From Micromonospora rosaria (lineage in GTDB: Bacteria > Actinomycetota > Actinomycetes > Mycobacteriales > Micromonosporaceae): a stretch of DNA of 60,673 bases. This document shows positions 49,665 to 57,757 of this stretch, piece by piece. The stretch spans positions 1 to 60,673 of the forward strand of contig NZ_LRQV01000029.1 of the NCBI RefSeq assembly GCF_001567585.1, written 5' to 3'. The notes beneath the pieces were generated by a model. That model was not told the DNA's origin, searched no databases, and worked only from the letters and a program-made list of their open reading frames with translations. Each line of letters opens with the position of its first letter. The stretch's first letter is position 1. Position numbers and translations under genes: made by a program.

Positions 49665-50482
49665 GCGCGTACTCCGTTTCTGCGTCGTGCTGAGGCGATG
49701 GTGGCGGCGGCGGCCCGCTCGGTCAGCCCGATGGACAGGGCGGCGGCGTGCAGCTCGGCGAACACGGCGTCGTCGGCACCACCGGCGGCGGCCCGGCACG
49801 CGGCCCAGAACAGGGCCCCGTTGCGGTTGCCCTCGCCCTGGCTGGCGACGTGCCGGATCAGCCCGTCGTGGTTGGCGGGCCGCCCGGAACTGGGCTGGTA
49901 CTGGCGGGGCGGGGCCGGCGGGTCGAGCGCCCGGCGGATCCGGGCGAAGTCGACCCGGGTCACCCCGTCGGTGTACTGCGACCGCCGGTCGCCGAGCACG
50001 TACGCCTTCCCGTGGATGGTGCTGGGCGGGGCGAGCACGTACCCGCCGCGCGACCGGAAGTCGACGCCGTGCCGGACGATGCTGCCGTTGCCCTGCTCGC
50101 TGCCGAGGTAGTAGAGGTGCCACCCGCCCGACCAGGTGGTGACGATGGCGTGCGCTCCGGCGAGCAGGCCGGCGGCCCGTAGCCGGGCGAGGCTGGCCGC
50201 CCCGGGCGCCCCGTTCTTGACGTCGACGTCGAGCACGTCCGGCCCGGGGTGCCCGGTGGCGATGGCCACGTTCGCGTCCGGCCACCGCGTCCACCAGGTG
50301 GTGATGGTGTCGGGGTCGGTGGTGGCGTCGTGCAGGCCGCGCCGGGTGAGCGGGTGCTTCCCGGCGCTGCCGCAGTCGGTGTCTCCGCACGAGCAGCCGG
50401 TGTCGGTGGTCCAGTGGGTGGGGAAGACGGGCCAGCCGGCGGCGGCGTACCGCAGGGCGGCCCGGCGTCCGGCGTCGGTCAC
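49661..50482 (-). CDS. Bifunctional DNA primase/polymerase (prim-pol)
   Basis: A 273-residue protein with the N-terminal prim-pol domain: Cys cluster [16 protein letters not shown] (residues 30-45), catalytic acids in [10 protein letters not shown] (Asp85, Asp87), [10 protein letters not shown] (His122) and [15 protein letters not shown]. The C-terminal ~80 residues form a helical accessory region. It makes primers and extends them in plasmid and phage replication; in AICEs it serves as the replication initiator. GTG at 50482 overlaps the upstream stop. Confidence 0.88.
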   Translation of the reverse strand: MTDAGRRAALRYAAAGWPVFPTHWTTDTGCSCGDTDCGSAGKHPLTRRGLHDATTDPDTITTWWTRWPDANVAIATGHPGPDVLDVDVKNGAPGAASLARLRAAGLLAGAHAIVTTWSGGWHLYYLGSEQGNGSIVRHGVDFRSRGGYVLAPPSTIHGKAYVLGDRRSQYTDGVTRVDFARIRRALDPPAPPRQYQPSSGRPANHDGLIRHVASQGEGNRNGALFWAACRAAAGGADDAVFAELHAAALSIGLTERAAAATIASARRRNGVRA

Positions 50483-50640
50483 CGCGCGCCCCCGTTTGAT
50501 GGGGACAGGGTGTCCCTCTCAACGTGGGCGAGCAGGTCGCGGAGTCGGGTGGGGTCGACGTCGACCCGGTGTTCGGGGCAGCGGGCGTCGGGCCGGCATC
50601 CGCCGTACCGCCGGCACCCGGTCAGGATGCGCCGGTTCAC
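50479..50640 (-). CDS. Small Cys-rich operon protein
   Basis: A 53-residue protein (GTG 50640) with [20 protein letters not shown], a possible zinc site, and a short helix. It overlaps the prim-pol start by four bases and lies one base after the excisionase-like stop. Function unknown. Confidence 0.62.
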   Translation of the reverse strand: MNRRILTGCRRYGGCRPDARCPEHRVDVDPTRLRDLLAHVERDTLSPSNGGAR

Positions 50641-50641
50641 G

Positions 50642-50839
50642 TCAGGCCTTGGCCTGGGCCTGGTCGTCCTTGCCGGCCAGCCACGCGGCGACGGCGCTCT
50701 CGGCGTAGAGCACGCGCTTCCCGCGCTTGATCCCCCTCGGCCCGGTGCCCCGGTGCCGCCAGTAGCGGACCGTGCTGGGCACCGTGCGGGCGATCTGGGC
50801 GACCTCTTCGGTGGTGAGGTACTTCTCCACGTCGGACAC
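50642..50839 (-). CDS. Excisionase-like HTH protein
   Basis: A 65-residue MerR/HTH_17-type protein: [20 protein letters not shown] then [17 protein letters not shown]. Such proteins bend DNA for excision or regulate early genes. It is the first gene of the long leftward operon, opposite the repressor. The GTG at 50839 is preferred; 50830 is also possible. In AICEs the xis gene is likewise beside prim-pol and int. Confidence 0.8.
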   Translation of the reverse strand: MSDVEKYLTTEEVAQIARTVPSTVRYWRHRGTGPRGIKRGKRVLYAESAVAAWLAGKDDQAQAKA

Positions 50840-50880
50840 TCCATGCGCCTTGCGCAACTCGGTAGCTGCGCGGTGCGCCG

Positions 50881-50931
50881 AGACTAGACACGTTCCGGGC
50901 TTGACCGCAAGCGCCCAACGCAACTAGCGTT
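50881..50931. promoter_or_regulatory. Back-to-back promoter switch
   Basis: Rightward: TTGACC (50901-50906), 18 bases, TAGCGT (50925-50930), seven bases before the repressor GTG, so leaderless. Leftward: TTGCGG (50910-50905), 18 bases, TAGTCT (50886-50881). The two -35 boxes overlap. An inverted repeat AACGC-N5-GCGTT (50917-50931) covers the rightward -10 and is a likely operator. Confidence 0.6.
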
Positions 50932-50937
50932 ATTCGC

Positions 50938-51426
50938 GTGACGCAAGAACGATCGGCCGAGGAAACCTTCGGCGCTCAGGTGCGCAAGGCCCGAGAGGTG
51001 CGCGGGTGGACCCAAGAGCGGCTGCGTACCTACCTGCGCGATGCATCGGGCATCGACCTGAGCTCCACCGCGATGGCCCGTCTGGAGCAGGGGAAGCGGC
51101 CGATTCGGCTCAACGAGGTGGCCGCGCTTACCGACCTGCTAGACCTCAGCCTCACGCAGTACGGCGGACGATCGGCGCAGGTCAGCGAGCAGGAATACGA
51201 GGAACTGCGGGCAAGGCTGACAACGATGGCGGACCAGGAATACCGGCTCGTCGACATGCTTCGACGGGTTGATGCCGAACGGGAAGCGCTTCACAGGCAG
51301 GTGGCCGAAGTGCGGCATGCGCGTAACCAGATCGCGGTGACCCTTGCTGAGTACGACCGAGCGCTCAGGGCACTCGCGGAAGCCCGAGAGGCAGCGGCCG
51401 ATGGCCAGCATCAAGAAGCGCCCTGA
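50938..51426 (+). CDS. XRE-family repressor with coiled-coil tail
   Basis: A 162-residue protein. The N-terminal helix-turn-helix is visible in VRKAREVRGWTQERLRTYL and STAMARLEQGKRPIRLNEVA. The C-terminal half is a long coiled coil (TMADQEYRLVDMLRRVDAER ...), used for dimerisation. It starts at a leaderless GTG and faces the early operon, so it is the likely lysogeny repressor. Base composition is lower in GC than neighbouring host genes. Its 3' end overlaps int by 26 bases. Confidence 0.85.
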   Translation: MTQERSAEETFGAQVRKAREVRGWTQERLRTYLRDASGIDLSSTAMARLEQGKRPIRLNEVAALTDLLDLSLTQYGGRSAQVSEQEYEELRARLTTMADQEYRLVDMLRRVDAEREALHRQVAEVRHARNQIAVTLAEYDRALRALAEAREAAADGQHQEAP

Positions 51427-52477
51427 CGGGAAGTACCGCGCCCGGTACCGCGACGAGGCCGGCAAGGAACACGCGAGGCACTTCGTCCGGAAGGTCGACG
51501 CTCAGAACTGGCTCGACGAGCAGACCGCCGCACTGGTCACCGGCACCCACGTTGACCCGAAGACGGCCAAGACGACCGTGGCCGAGTGGTGCGTGACGTG
51601 GCTGGACGGCTATGGCACCCGCCGCGCGTCGACCGTCCGTCAGGCCAGGGTTCACGTGGCGCAGATCGTCGCCGAGTTCGGCAAGATGCGCCTGGGTGCT
51701 GTCCGACCGTCCCAGGTCAAGGCGTGGACCACCAAGCTGCGCGCGTCCGGGCTGTCGGTCTCGTACGTCTATGCCCTGCACAACCGGTTGGCGCAAATCT
51801 ACTCCGACGCCGTGCACGACAAGATCGTGCCCCGGTCGCCGTGTTCCCGGCGCACGTCACCGGGTCGGGCCAAGCAGCGGCCGTACGTGGCCACCACCGG
51901 GCAGATCTGGGCGTTGCACGACGCCATGCCGGCCCGGATCCGGGCGGCGATCCTGCTGGGTGCGTTCGCCGGGCTGCGTACCGCTGAGGCGTGCGGGCTG
52001 CGGGTGTCGGATGTCGACTTCTTGCGTGGCGTCATCTCGCCGGCCGTCCAATACCCGGCACTGCCGCTGAAGACGGAGACCTCCAAGACTCCGATCCCCG
52101 TGCCGCGCAGTCTCACCGAGGAGCTGTCGGCGCACGTCGCGCAGTGGCGGGCCGAGACGATCCTGACCGGCGACGACGGGGCCCAGCTCGGCCCGTGGGC
52201 GCTGGAACGCGCGGTCCGCTCCGCCCGGCAGCAGGTTGACGGCCTGCCGGAGGGCTTCCGGTTCCAGGACTGCCGGCACTACTTCGCGTCGCTGCTGATC
52301 GCCTCCGGCGCGAACGTCAAGGTCGTCCAGGCGCGGCTCCGGCACGCCTCAGCGACGACGACGCTCGACACGTATAGCCACCTGTGGCCCGACACCGACG
52401 AGGCCACCAGGACCGCGGTGGATGCGGTCCTGGTGGCCCGTGCGGACTACCTGCGGACTAGGGAGGTGATCGCCTAG
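51401..52477 (+). CDS. int: Tyrosine-type site-specific integrase
   Basis: A 358-residue recombinase. The N-terminal arm-binding part starts MASIKKRPDGKYRARYRDEA; the core-binding SAM-like domain spans ~60-150; the catalytic domain has Arg193 in AGLRTAEACGL, Arg292-His293 in FQDCRHYFAS, His315 in LRHASATTTLDTY and nucleophile Tyr325. The usual first His of the HxxR box is Gln289. The ATG at 51401 follows GAGAGG. Two arm-type TGCGGAC sites lie in its last codons, and attR begins 31 bases after its stop. Confidence 0.92.
   Translation: MASIKKRPDGKYRARYRDEAGKEHARHFVRKVDAQNWLDEQTAALVTGTHVDPKTAKTTVAEWCVTWLDGYGTRRASTVRQARVHVAQIVAEFGKMRLGAVRPSQVKAWTTKLRASGLSVSYVYALHNRLAQIYSDAVHDKIVPRSPCSRRTSPGRAKQRPYVATTGQIWALHDAMPARIRAAILLGAFAGLRTAEACGLRVSDVDFLRGVISPAVQYPALPLKTETSKTPIPVPRSLTEELSAHVAQWRAETILTGDDGAQLGPWALERAVRSARQQVDGLPEGFRFQDCRHYFASLLIASGANVKVVQARLRHASATTTLDTYSHLWPDTDEATRTAVDAVLVARADYLRTREVIA
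52441..52458. promoter_or_regulatory. Two TGCGGAC arm-type sites spaced 11 bp (right arm)
   Basis: TGCGGAC at 52441 and 52452 inside the 3' end of int, with the same 11-base period as the left-arm group at 29774. Confidence 0.55.
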
Positions 52478-52508
52478 CTTGCCCCGCAGGTCAGCGGCTT
52501 GATCAGCT

Positions 52509-52535
52509 TCAGCAGTCGAAGTACATCGCGAACTC
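52509..52535. other. attR core within the end of glnA
   Basis: A 27-base copy identical to attL. It is the functional 3' end of glnA (codons for EFAMYFDC and stop, reverse strand), so the gene is intact after integration. Confidence 0.9.
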
Positions 52536-53933
52536 GTGCGGGGTCGGGCGCAGGCGGACCGGGTCCACCTCGTTGGCCCGCTTCCAGTCGATCCAGGTGG
52601 AGATCAGGTCCGGCGTGAAGACGCCGCCGTCGAGCAGGTAGTCGTGGTCGGCCTCGAGGGAGTCGAGCACGGCGGGCAGCGAGCCCGGCACCTGCTTGAC
52701 GTCGCCCCACTCCTCCGGGGGCAGGTCGTACAGGTCCTTGTCGATCGGCGCCGGCGGCTCGATCTTGCTCTTGATGCCGTCCAGGCCGGCCATCATCATC
52801 GCCGAGAAGGCGAGGTAGACGTTCGCCGACGGGTCCGGCACGCGGAACTCGACCCGCTTGGCCTTCGGGTTGCTGCCGGTGACCGGGATCCGGGTGCAGG
52901 CGGACCGGTTGCGCTGCGAGTAGACCAGGTTGACCGGCGCCTCGAAGCCCGGCACCAGGCGACGGTACGAGTTGACCGTCGGGTTGGTGAAGGCCAGCAG
53001 CGACGGGGCGTGGTGCAGCAGACCACCGATGTACCAGCGGGCGGTGTCCGACAGGCCGGCGTAGCCGGTCTCGTCGTAGAACAGCGGCTCGCCGTTGAGC
53101 CAGAGGCTCTGGTGGGTGTGCATGCCCGACCCGTTGTCGCCGAAGAGCGGCTTCGGCATGAAGGTCGCGGTCTTGCCGTTCGCCCAGGCCTCGTTCTTCA
53201 CGATGTACTTGAAGAGCTGGAGCTGGTCACCGGCGTGCAGCAGGGTGGAGAACTTGTAGTTGATCTCGGCCTGACCGGCGGTGCCCACCTCGTGGTGCGA
53301 GCGCTCCACGGTGAAGCCGGTGTCGATCAGCCGCCGCACGATGCTGTCCCGCAGGTCGGCGTAGTGGTCGACCGGCGGCACCGGGAAGTAGCCGCCCTTG
53401 TACGGGGTCTTGTAGCCGCGGTTGCCGCCCGCCTCTTCGCGGCCGCTGTTCCAGGCGCCCTCGATCGAGTCGATGTAGTAGAACGACTGGTGCGCCGAGG
53501 TCTCGTGGCGGATCGAGTCGAAGATGTAGAACTCGGCCTCGGCGCCGAAGTACGCAGTGTCGGCGATGCCGCTGGCGGCCAGGTACGCCTCGGCCTTCTT
53601 CGCCACGTTCCGCGGGTCCCGGGAGTAGGCCTCACGGGTGAACGGGTCGTGGATGAAGAAGTTCAGCGCGAGGGTCTTCTGGGCGCGGAACGGGTCGATG
53701 AAGGCGGTCGCGACGTCCGGGAGCAGGAGCATGTCCGACTCGTGGATCGCCTGGAAGCCGCGGATCGACGAGCCGTCGAACGCGAGGCCGTCGGTGAAGA
53801 AAGCGTCGTCCACGGATTCGACCGGCAGGTTGAAGTGCTGCATCACGCCGGGCAGGTCACAGAACCGTACGTCGACGAACTTCACGTCCTCGTTCTTGAG
53901 GTATCGCAGGAGTTCCTCGGGATTGGCGAACAC
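52509..53933 (-). CDS. glnA: Glutamine synthetase type I, GlnA1
   Basis: A 474-residue dodecameric GSI-beta enzyme. Motifs: [74 protein letters not shown] and [10 protein letters not shown]. The adenylylation Tyr is in [14 protein letters not shown] (about residue 403), the target of GlnE. The GTG at 53933 (MFANPEELL) is preferred to the ATG at 53954 because AGGAGG precedes it and known GlnA proteins start there. The last eight codons double as the prophage attachment site. A GlnR box lies upstream. Confidence 0.95.
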   Translation of the reverse strand: MFANPEELLRYLKNEDVKFVDVRFCDLPGVMQHFNLPVESVDDAFFTDGLAFDGSSIRGFQAIHESDMLLLPDVATAFIDPFRAQKTLALNFFIHDPFTREAYSRDPRNVAKKAEAYLAASGIADTAYFGAEAEFYIFDSIRHETSAHQSFYYIDSIEGAWNSGREEAGGNRGYKTPYKGGYFPVPPVDHYADLRDSIVRRLIDTGFTVERSHHEVGTAGQAEINYKFSTLLHAGDQLQLFKYIVKNEAWANGKTATFMPKPLFGDNGSGMHTHQSLWLNGEPLFYDETGYAGLSDTARWYIGGLLHHAPSLLAFTNPTVNSYRRLVPGFEAPVNLVYSQRNRSACTRIPVTGSNPKAKRVEFRVPDPSANVYLAFSAMMMAGLDGIKSKIEPPAPIDKDLYDLPPEEWGDVKQVPGSLPAVLDSLEADHDYLLDGGVFTPDLISTWIDWKRANEVDPVRLRPTPHEFAMYFDC

Positions 53934-54010
53934 ACATCCTCCTGGCACATGCACGGGGCTAGGCTCCTGGCGACGCTATGACCGTGGGGTTGCCCGGCCA
54001 TGTCTTGAGT

Positions 54011-54026
54011 GTTTCTGCCGTGTTAC
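54011..54026 (-). promoter_or_regulatory. GlnR box upstream of glnA
   Basis: On the glnA strand GTAAC-ACGGCA-GAAAC, an exact fit to gTnAC-n6-GaAAC, ending 78 bases before the start codon. It suggests nitrogen-dependent control by GlnR. The remaining spacer 53934-54230 holds no gene I can support. Confidence 0.65.
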
Positions 54027-54238
54027 GTCGCTCGCGGAGGGTCATCTTCACCGCTCAGCCACCGTTGATTGTCCGTTCCGACGATACCGGTCGCCACCAG
54101 GGACCGCGCGGCGAAGGGGCGGAACCCCGCCCGGCCCGCCGTCGCAGCCCTCGGTAACCGGCCGTCGACCCGGCCTGTTCACCTTCGCATCGCCCCGCCG
54201 AGCCGGTCCGGGGAACGCCCCGGATACCCTTGGTCGCT

Positions 54239-54652
54239 GTGACCACGCCGCAGCCCCCGGCGCCGCCCGCCGCGGACCAGTCCTTCACCCCGCCCAGCCT
54301 GGGCCGCCGGTTCGGCGCCCTGATGATCGACTGGATCCTCTGCCTGCTGGTCTCCTTCCTCTTCGCCGATCCGACGCGCGACGCCTGGTCGACGGTCGCC
54401 GTGCTGATCGCCGAGTACACCTTCTTCCTCGGCCTCTTCGCCCAGACCCCCGGCATGTACCTCAACAAGATCGCCTGCGTCTCGTACACCGACGGCGGCC
54501 GGATCGGGGTGTTCCGGGCGCTGCTGCGCGGGGTGCTGCTGGCCCTGGTGGTGCCCGCGCTGGTGATGGACGGCGACCGCCGTGGCCTGCACGACCGGCT
54601 TGCCAACTCGGTGATCGTCTCCGCCCCCCGCCGGAAGGCCGCCCGCCCCTGA
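54239..54652 (+). CDS. RDD-family membrane protein
   Basis: A 137-residue membrane protein with the RDD signature in GRRFGALMIDWILCLLVSFL (Arg near the start, Asp in the helix) and GLHDRLANSVIV near the end. About three membrane helices. An RDD gene beside glnA is also the arrangement I recall in Streptomyces. TACCCT eight bases before the GTG at 54239 suggests a leaderless transcript. Function unknown, possibly transport or ion related. Confidence 0.82.
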   Translation: MTTPQPPAPPAADQSFTPPSLGRRFGALMIDWILCLLVSFLFADPTRDAWSTVAVLIAEYTFFLGLFAQTPGMYLNKIACVSYTDGGRIGVFRALLRGVLLALVVPALVMDGDRRGLHDRLANSVIVSAPRRKAARP

Positions 54653-54672
54653 CCGGCCCGGCCCACCGCCGG

Positions 54673-55998
54673 TCAGCCCAGGGGGACCTCCGTGTCGTCG
54701 ACCCGGGCCCGGCTGGCACCGGGCGGGAGCAGGGCGGCGTGGCGGCCGGCCGGCTGCCAGCGGCCGTCGTCGTCCAGGTAGCTCAGCGCGGCGTCCTTGC
54801 GGGCCACCAGCCAGCCCCGGTCCCCGGGCAGCCGGACCCGCACCGGCAGGACGGCCGTCGGGTCCACCTCGTCGCCGTACACCTGGATCACCTCGCCGTC
54901 AGCGGGGTGCGTGGAGGCGTCCACCGGCTGGATGCAGACGACCGTGCGGACCGGGTCCCCGCCGACCTTCAGGTCGGTGGCGACGAAGAGTTCCCCGGCC
55001 GGGGTACGGCCGTACGCCATCCAGTCCGTCGCCGAGGCGAGGTTGAACGGCCGGTCGCCTCTGCCCAGGTTCCCGCAGGTGAGGTTGTGCGATTCCTGGT
55101 CGAGGCGCGCCCCGTGCGGCTCGACCGGGAACCGGGCGGGTTGGGAACCGGCACTCGGTGGAGTGCGCCAGTTCAGGCCGGGATCGTGCGGCACCACCTC
55201 GGGGTCGGTCAGGTTCCCGATCGTCAGGTACGTGCCGGAGCCGTCGCGGATGGCCACGGCGTACCGGTCGCGCTGCGGCGGCACCCGCACCACCCCCGCG
55301 CCGTCGGCGAAGCGCACCGGTCGCCAGTCGGTGCGGGTGTACCCGTCGGTGTGGTAGACCCGCTGCGGGGACCACTCCACCTCGTCGCCGACGTCCAGCA
55401 CCACCAGCACGTCGCGGTCCGGGCCGGTCAGGAAGGCCCGGCTGGCCCAGCCGAAGGGCTCCTGGGGCGGGCCGAAGACGTCCGAACCGAGCGATTCGGG
55501 CTGCCCGGCGGCGTCGGTGCCGATGAACCGGATGAAGGCCGAGGGCCGGTCGTGCCTGCTCCACATCCGCTGCACCACCGCCGCAGCCGGACCGGCCGGG
55601 GTGGTACCCGCCCAGGTGACGTGCGGTTCCCCGGCGGGGCGGTCGGTCAGCCCCAGCCCGTGCACCGGGCTGTCGTCGCGGGTGCGCTCGTAGGTGGCGA
55701 GTACCTCGTCGAGCCAGTCACGGTCGTCGGCCAGATCACCCCGGGTCGGCTGGTCGAGCAGGAGGTCGGCGACTCCGGTGAGGGGGGCCACCGCTGGCGG
55801 CCGGTGCAGGTGGACGACACCGGTCGCTCCACCGGCGAGCAGCAGCGCCGCGAGGGCGCCGGCCAGGAGCCGGCGGCGGCGGACCCGGCGTCGGCCGCCG
55901 CGCCGGACCCGGTGCAGCAGGTCGGGTGTCGGGCGTACCTCCTGTGCGGCCACCGCCAGCGCCCGGCGGAGCGGATCGGGGTGCAGGTCGTCGGTCAT
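54673..55998 (-). CDS. Membrane-anchored protein cotranscribed with a sigma factor
   Basis: A 441-residue protein with a short cytosolic N-terminus (DDLHPDPLRRALAVAAQEVR), one membrane helix (LLAGALAALLLAGGATGVVH, about 45-64) and a large extracytoplasmic beta-rich domain. The ATG overlaps the stop of the SigE-like sigma gene (ATGA), and GGAGG precedes it, so it may act as an anti-sigma or sensor partner. No zinc-binding anti-sigma motif is seen. The domain itself is not recognised. Confidence 0.72.
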   Translation of the reverse strand: MTDDLHPDPLRRALAVAAQEVRPTPDLLHRVRRGGRRRVRRRRLLAGALAALLLAGGATGVVHLHRPPAVAPLTGVADLLLDQPTRGDLADDRDWLDEVLATYERTRDDSPVHGLGLTDRPAGEPHVTWAGTTPAGPAAAVVQRMWSRHDRPSAFIRFIGTDAAGQPESLGSDVFGPPQEPFGWASRAFLTGPDRDVLVVLDVGDEVEWSPQRVYHTDGYTRTDWRPVRFADGAGVVRVPPQRDRYAVAIRDGSGTYLTIGNLTDPEVVPHDPGLNWRTPPSAGSQPARFPVEPHGARLDQESHNLTCGNLGRGDRPFNLASATDWMAYGRTPAGELFVATDLKVGGDPVRTVVCIQPVDASTHPADGEVIQVYGDEVDPTAVLPVRVRLPGDRGWLVARKDAALSYLDDDGRWQPAGRHAALLPPGASRARVDDTEVPLG

Positions 55999-56561
55999 GA
56001 GGTCCTCCGGACCGGGATGGGGGTGGATCCGCGCGGGCCCGACGGGTCGGCGGACTCGGTGTGGTGCAGACCGGTCTGCGCCCGGAGCCGGGCCAGGCCG
56101 CGCGCCGAGTGGCTCTTCACCGCACCGACCGAGCAGCGCATGACCTGGGCGGTCTCGGCTTCGGAGAGGTCGTCGAGGTACCGCAGCACCACGGCGGCCC
56201 GCTGCCGGGGCGGCAACGTGCGCAGCGCCCCGAGGACGGCCTGCCGGACGGCGACCTCGTCGGCGTGGTCCCCGCTCGACGGGACCACCACGTCGTGCAG
56301 CGGGGCCTCCGGACGTCGGCCCCGCCACCGCCAGCGGTCGGTGGCGCGGTTGACCATGATCTTCCGGGCGTAGGCGTCCGGCGCGCCGCGGGCCCGCCGC
56401 CACTTGGCGTACAACCGCTCCAGCACCTCCTGGAGCAGGTCCTCGGCGGCGTGCCGGTCGGTGGTCAGCAGGTACGCCGAGCGCAGCAGCGCGGGCGAGC
56501 GGCTCCGGACGAACTCCTCGAACGAGTCGCCGGATGTCGTCGCGTCATCGTCGGTGGTCAT
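55995..56561 (-). CDS. SigE-family ECF sigma factor
   Basis: A 188-residue sigma factor: region 2 (FEEFVRSRSPALLRSAYLLT and AAEDLLQEVLERLYAKW) and region 4 (ALRTLPPRQRAAVVLRYLDD, CSVGAVKSHSARGLARLR). The pattern is that of the Streptomyces SigE-like subfamily. It would direct RNA polymerase to a stress regulon, with the downstream overlapping gene as its controller. Start ATG 56561; no clear ribosome binding site. Confidence 0.9.
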   Translation of the reverse strand: MTTDDDATTSGDSFEEFVRSRSPALLRSAYLLTTDRHAAEDLLQEVLERLYAKWRRARGAPDAYARKIMVNRATDRWRWRGRRPEAPLHDVVVPSSGDHADEVAVRQAVLGALRTLPPRQRAAVVLRYLDDLSEAETAQVMRCSVGAVKSHSARGLARLRAQTGLHHTESADPSGPRGSTPIPVRRTS

Positions 56562-56605
56562 CGCCGGTACAAACGTCGGCGGTCGGCGGCAGGTTTACCC
56601 GGGTA

Positions 56606-56646
56606 CGCGACAGCCGGGCCCGTCGAGGACGGACCCGGCTGTCGCG
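56606..56646. terminator. Terminator between DUF4191 gene and sigma operon
   Basis: Thirteen-base arms (56606-56618 and 56634-56646) with inner CCGTC/GACGG pairing, 22 bases beyond the stop of the DUF4191 gene. It isolates that gene from the sigma operon. Confidence 0.65.
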
Positions 56647-56668
56647 GTGTGCCGGCGGGACGGCCCGG

Positions 56669-57358
56669 TCAGCGGCCCCGGGACTGGCGGAAGGCGCCCT
56701 TGGGCGGGCGCATGTTCTTCGGGATCGCGCCCTTGGGGAGCTGCGGGCGGGCGGTGAGCGCCTTGAGCCGCTTGTCGAGGGCGTTGACGTCCTTGCCGCT
56801 GAGCGTGCGCGGCAGCCGCATCAGCGTCATCCGCAGCTTGCGGATCGGCAGCTCGCCCTCGTCCCGGCCGATCACGTAGTCGTGCAGCGGGGCGCTGCCG
56901 ATCACCTTGGCCAGCCGGCGCTTCTCCTGCCCGAGCAGGCCACGCACCCGCTGCGGGTTCCCCTCGGCCAGCAGGATCACGCCCGGCCGCCCGATGACCA
57001 GGTGCACCATGTCCATCTGGGTGGTGGAGCTGACCGCCGGGGTGACCCGCCAGTCGCCCCGCATGTTCTCCATGATCTGGGCCGCCGCACCGGGCTGCCC
57101 CTCGGCGGCGTTCATCATCGCCGTGTTGGACCGGAGGTTGAGCACGATCAGCACCGCGAGCAGGGTGAGCAGGATGCCCAGCGGCAGCCAGAGCCAGCCC
57201 CAGAGGATCACCGCGACCACGGTGAGCGCGAGCGGGATCAGCACCGCACCGGCGACCAGCGGGGCGAACCAGCGGTCCTGCTTGGCGGTGAACCGGAACA
57301 CCATCCCGATCTGCTTCAGCCGTTGGCCGAACGAGACCTTCTCCTGGGGCTTTGCCAT
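56669..57358 (-). CDS. DUF4191 membrane protein
   Basis: A 229-residue protein with two membrane helices near residues 33-75 (APLVAGAVLIPLALTVVAVI; LPLGILLTLLAVLIVLNL), a soluble domain (GRPGVILLAEGNPQRVRGLL) and a basic tail (PKGAIPKNMRPPKGAFRQSR). This matches the DUF4191 family conserved in actinobacteria near glnA and lipA. Function unknown. Confidence 0.85.
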   Translation of the reverse strand: MAKPQEKVSFGQRLKQIGMVFRFTAKQDRWFAPLVAGAVLIPLALTVVAVILWGWLWLPLGILLTLLAVLIVLNLRSNTAMMNAAEGQPGAAAQIMENMRGDWRVTPAVSSTTQMDMVHLVIGRPGVILLAEGNPQRVRGLLGQEKRRLAKVIGSAPLHDYVIGRDEGELPIRKLRMTLMRLPRTLSGKDVNALDKRLKALTARPQLPKGAIPKNMRPPKGAFRQSRGR

Positions 57359-57583
57359 GCCGCTGAGTCTAGTGGTCGGCGCCGAACCGGTTGACCCGTG
57401 GCCGGCGGGCTGAGGACCTTACCCCGTCACCGGCCCGGACGGGCCCCGCGCTAAGGCCCCGCGAGACCCCCGGTAAGGCAGGGCGGGGACGCCGGATCAG
57501 GCGGCGTACCGATGCCCGGGGCGCACCTTCGCGCGGAGAGTGGACCTCGACCACGACGCCGACGCCCGACGGGAGCCCGCCCC

Positions 57584-57754
57584 ATGTTCAGCAACGACTC
57601 CGAGTTCATGCTCGCCCTGCACCGGACCCACGCGGCCGAGTTGCAGGTCGAGGCGGCGCAGGAGCGCCTCGCCCGTGCCCTGCCCCGCCGACGGTCCCGG
57701 GGGTGGCTGGGTCGCCGGCGGCGCCCGGTCCGGACCGACGACGTCCGCCGGTGA
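57584..57754 (+). CDS. Small basic protein, unknown
   Basis: A 56-residue protein (MFSNDSEFMLALHRTHAAEL at the start) ending in an Arg-rich stretch. GGGAG lies eleven bases before the ATG at 57584. Similar short Arg-rich peptides are frequent in Micromonosporaceae, but no role can be assigned. Confidence 0.55.
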   Translation: MFSNDSEFMLALHRTHAAELQVEAAQERLARALPRRRSRGWLGRRRRPVRTDDVRR

Positions 57755-57757
57755 GCA

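Larger units (their letters stand above)
29657..52535. mobile_element. Integrated siphophage-type prophage, about 22.9 kb
   Basis: Bounded by a 27-bp direct repeat (29657-29683 and 52509-52535) identical to the 3' end of glnA. It carries integrase, repressor, prim-pol replication genes, terminase, capsid, tail and lysis genes in one long leftward operon, plus a short rightward operon and a GntR gene at the left. No essential class is obviously missing, so it may be functional, though compact. The int/xis/prim-pol block resembles AICE plasmid-like elements. The chromosomal palindromic repeats (copies A-C) are absent inside it. Confidence 0.92.

Noticed and set aside
29657..52535. Retron or diversity-generating retroelement
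   Set aside because: No reverse transcriptase motif (YxDD) is present in any frame I read; the hairpin array lacks an adjacent RT.
53934..53954. N-terminal extension of GlnA1 (MHVPGGC)
   Set aside because: It would translate the AGGAGG ribosome binding site; the GTG at 53933 gives the normal GlnA start.
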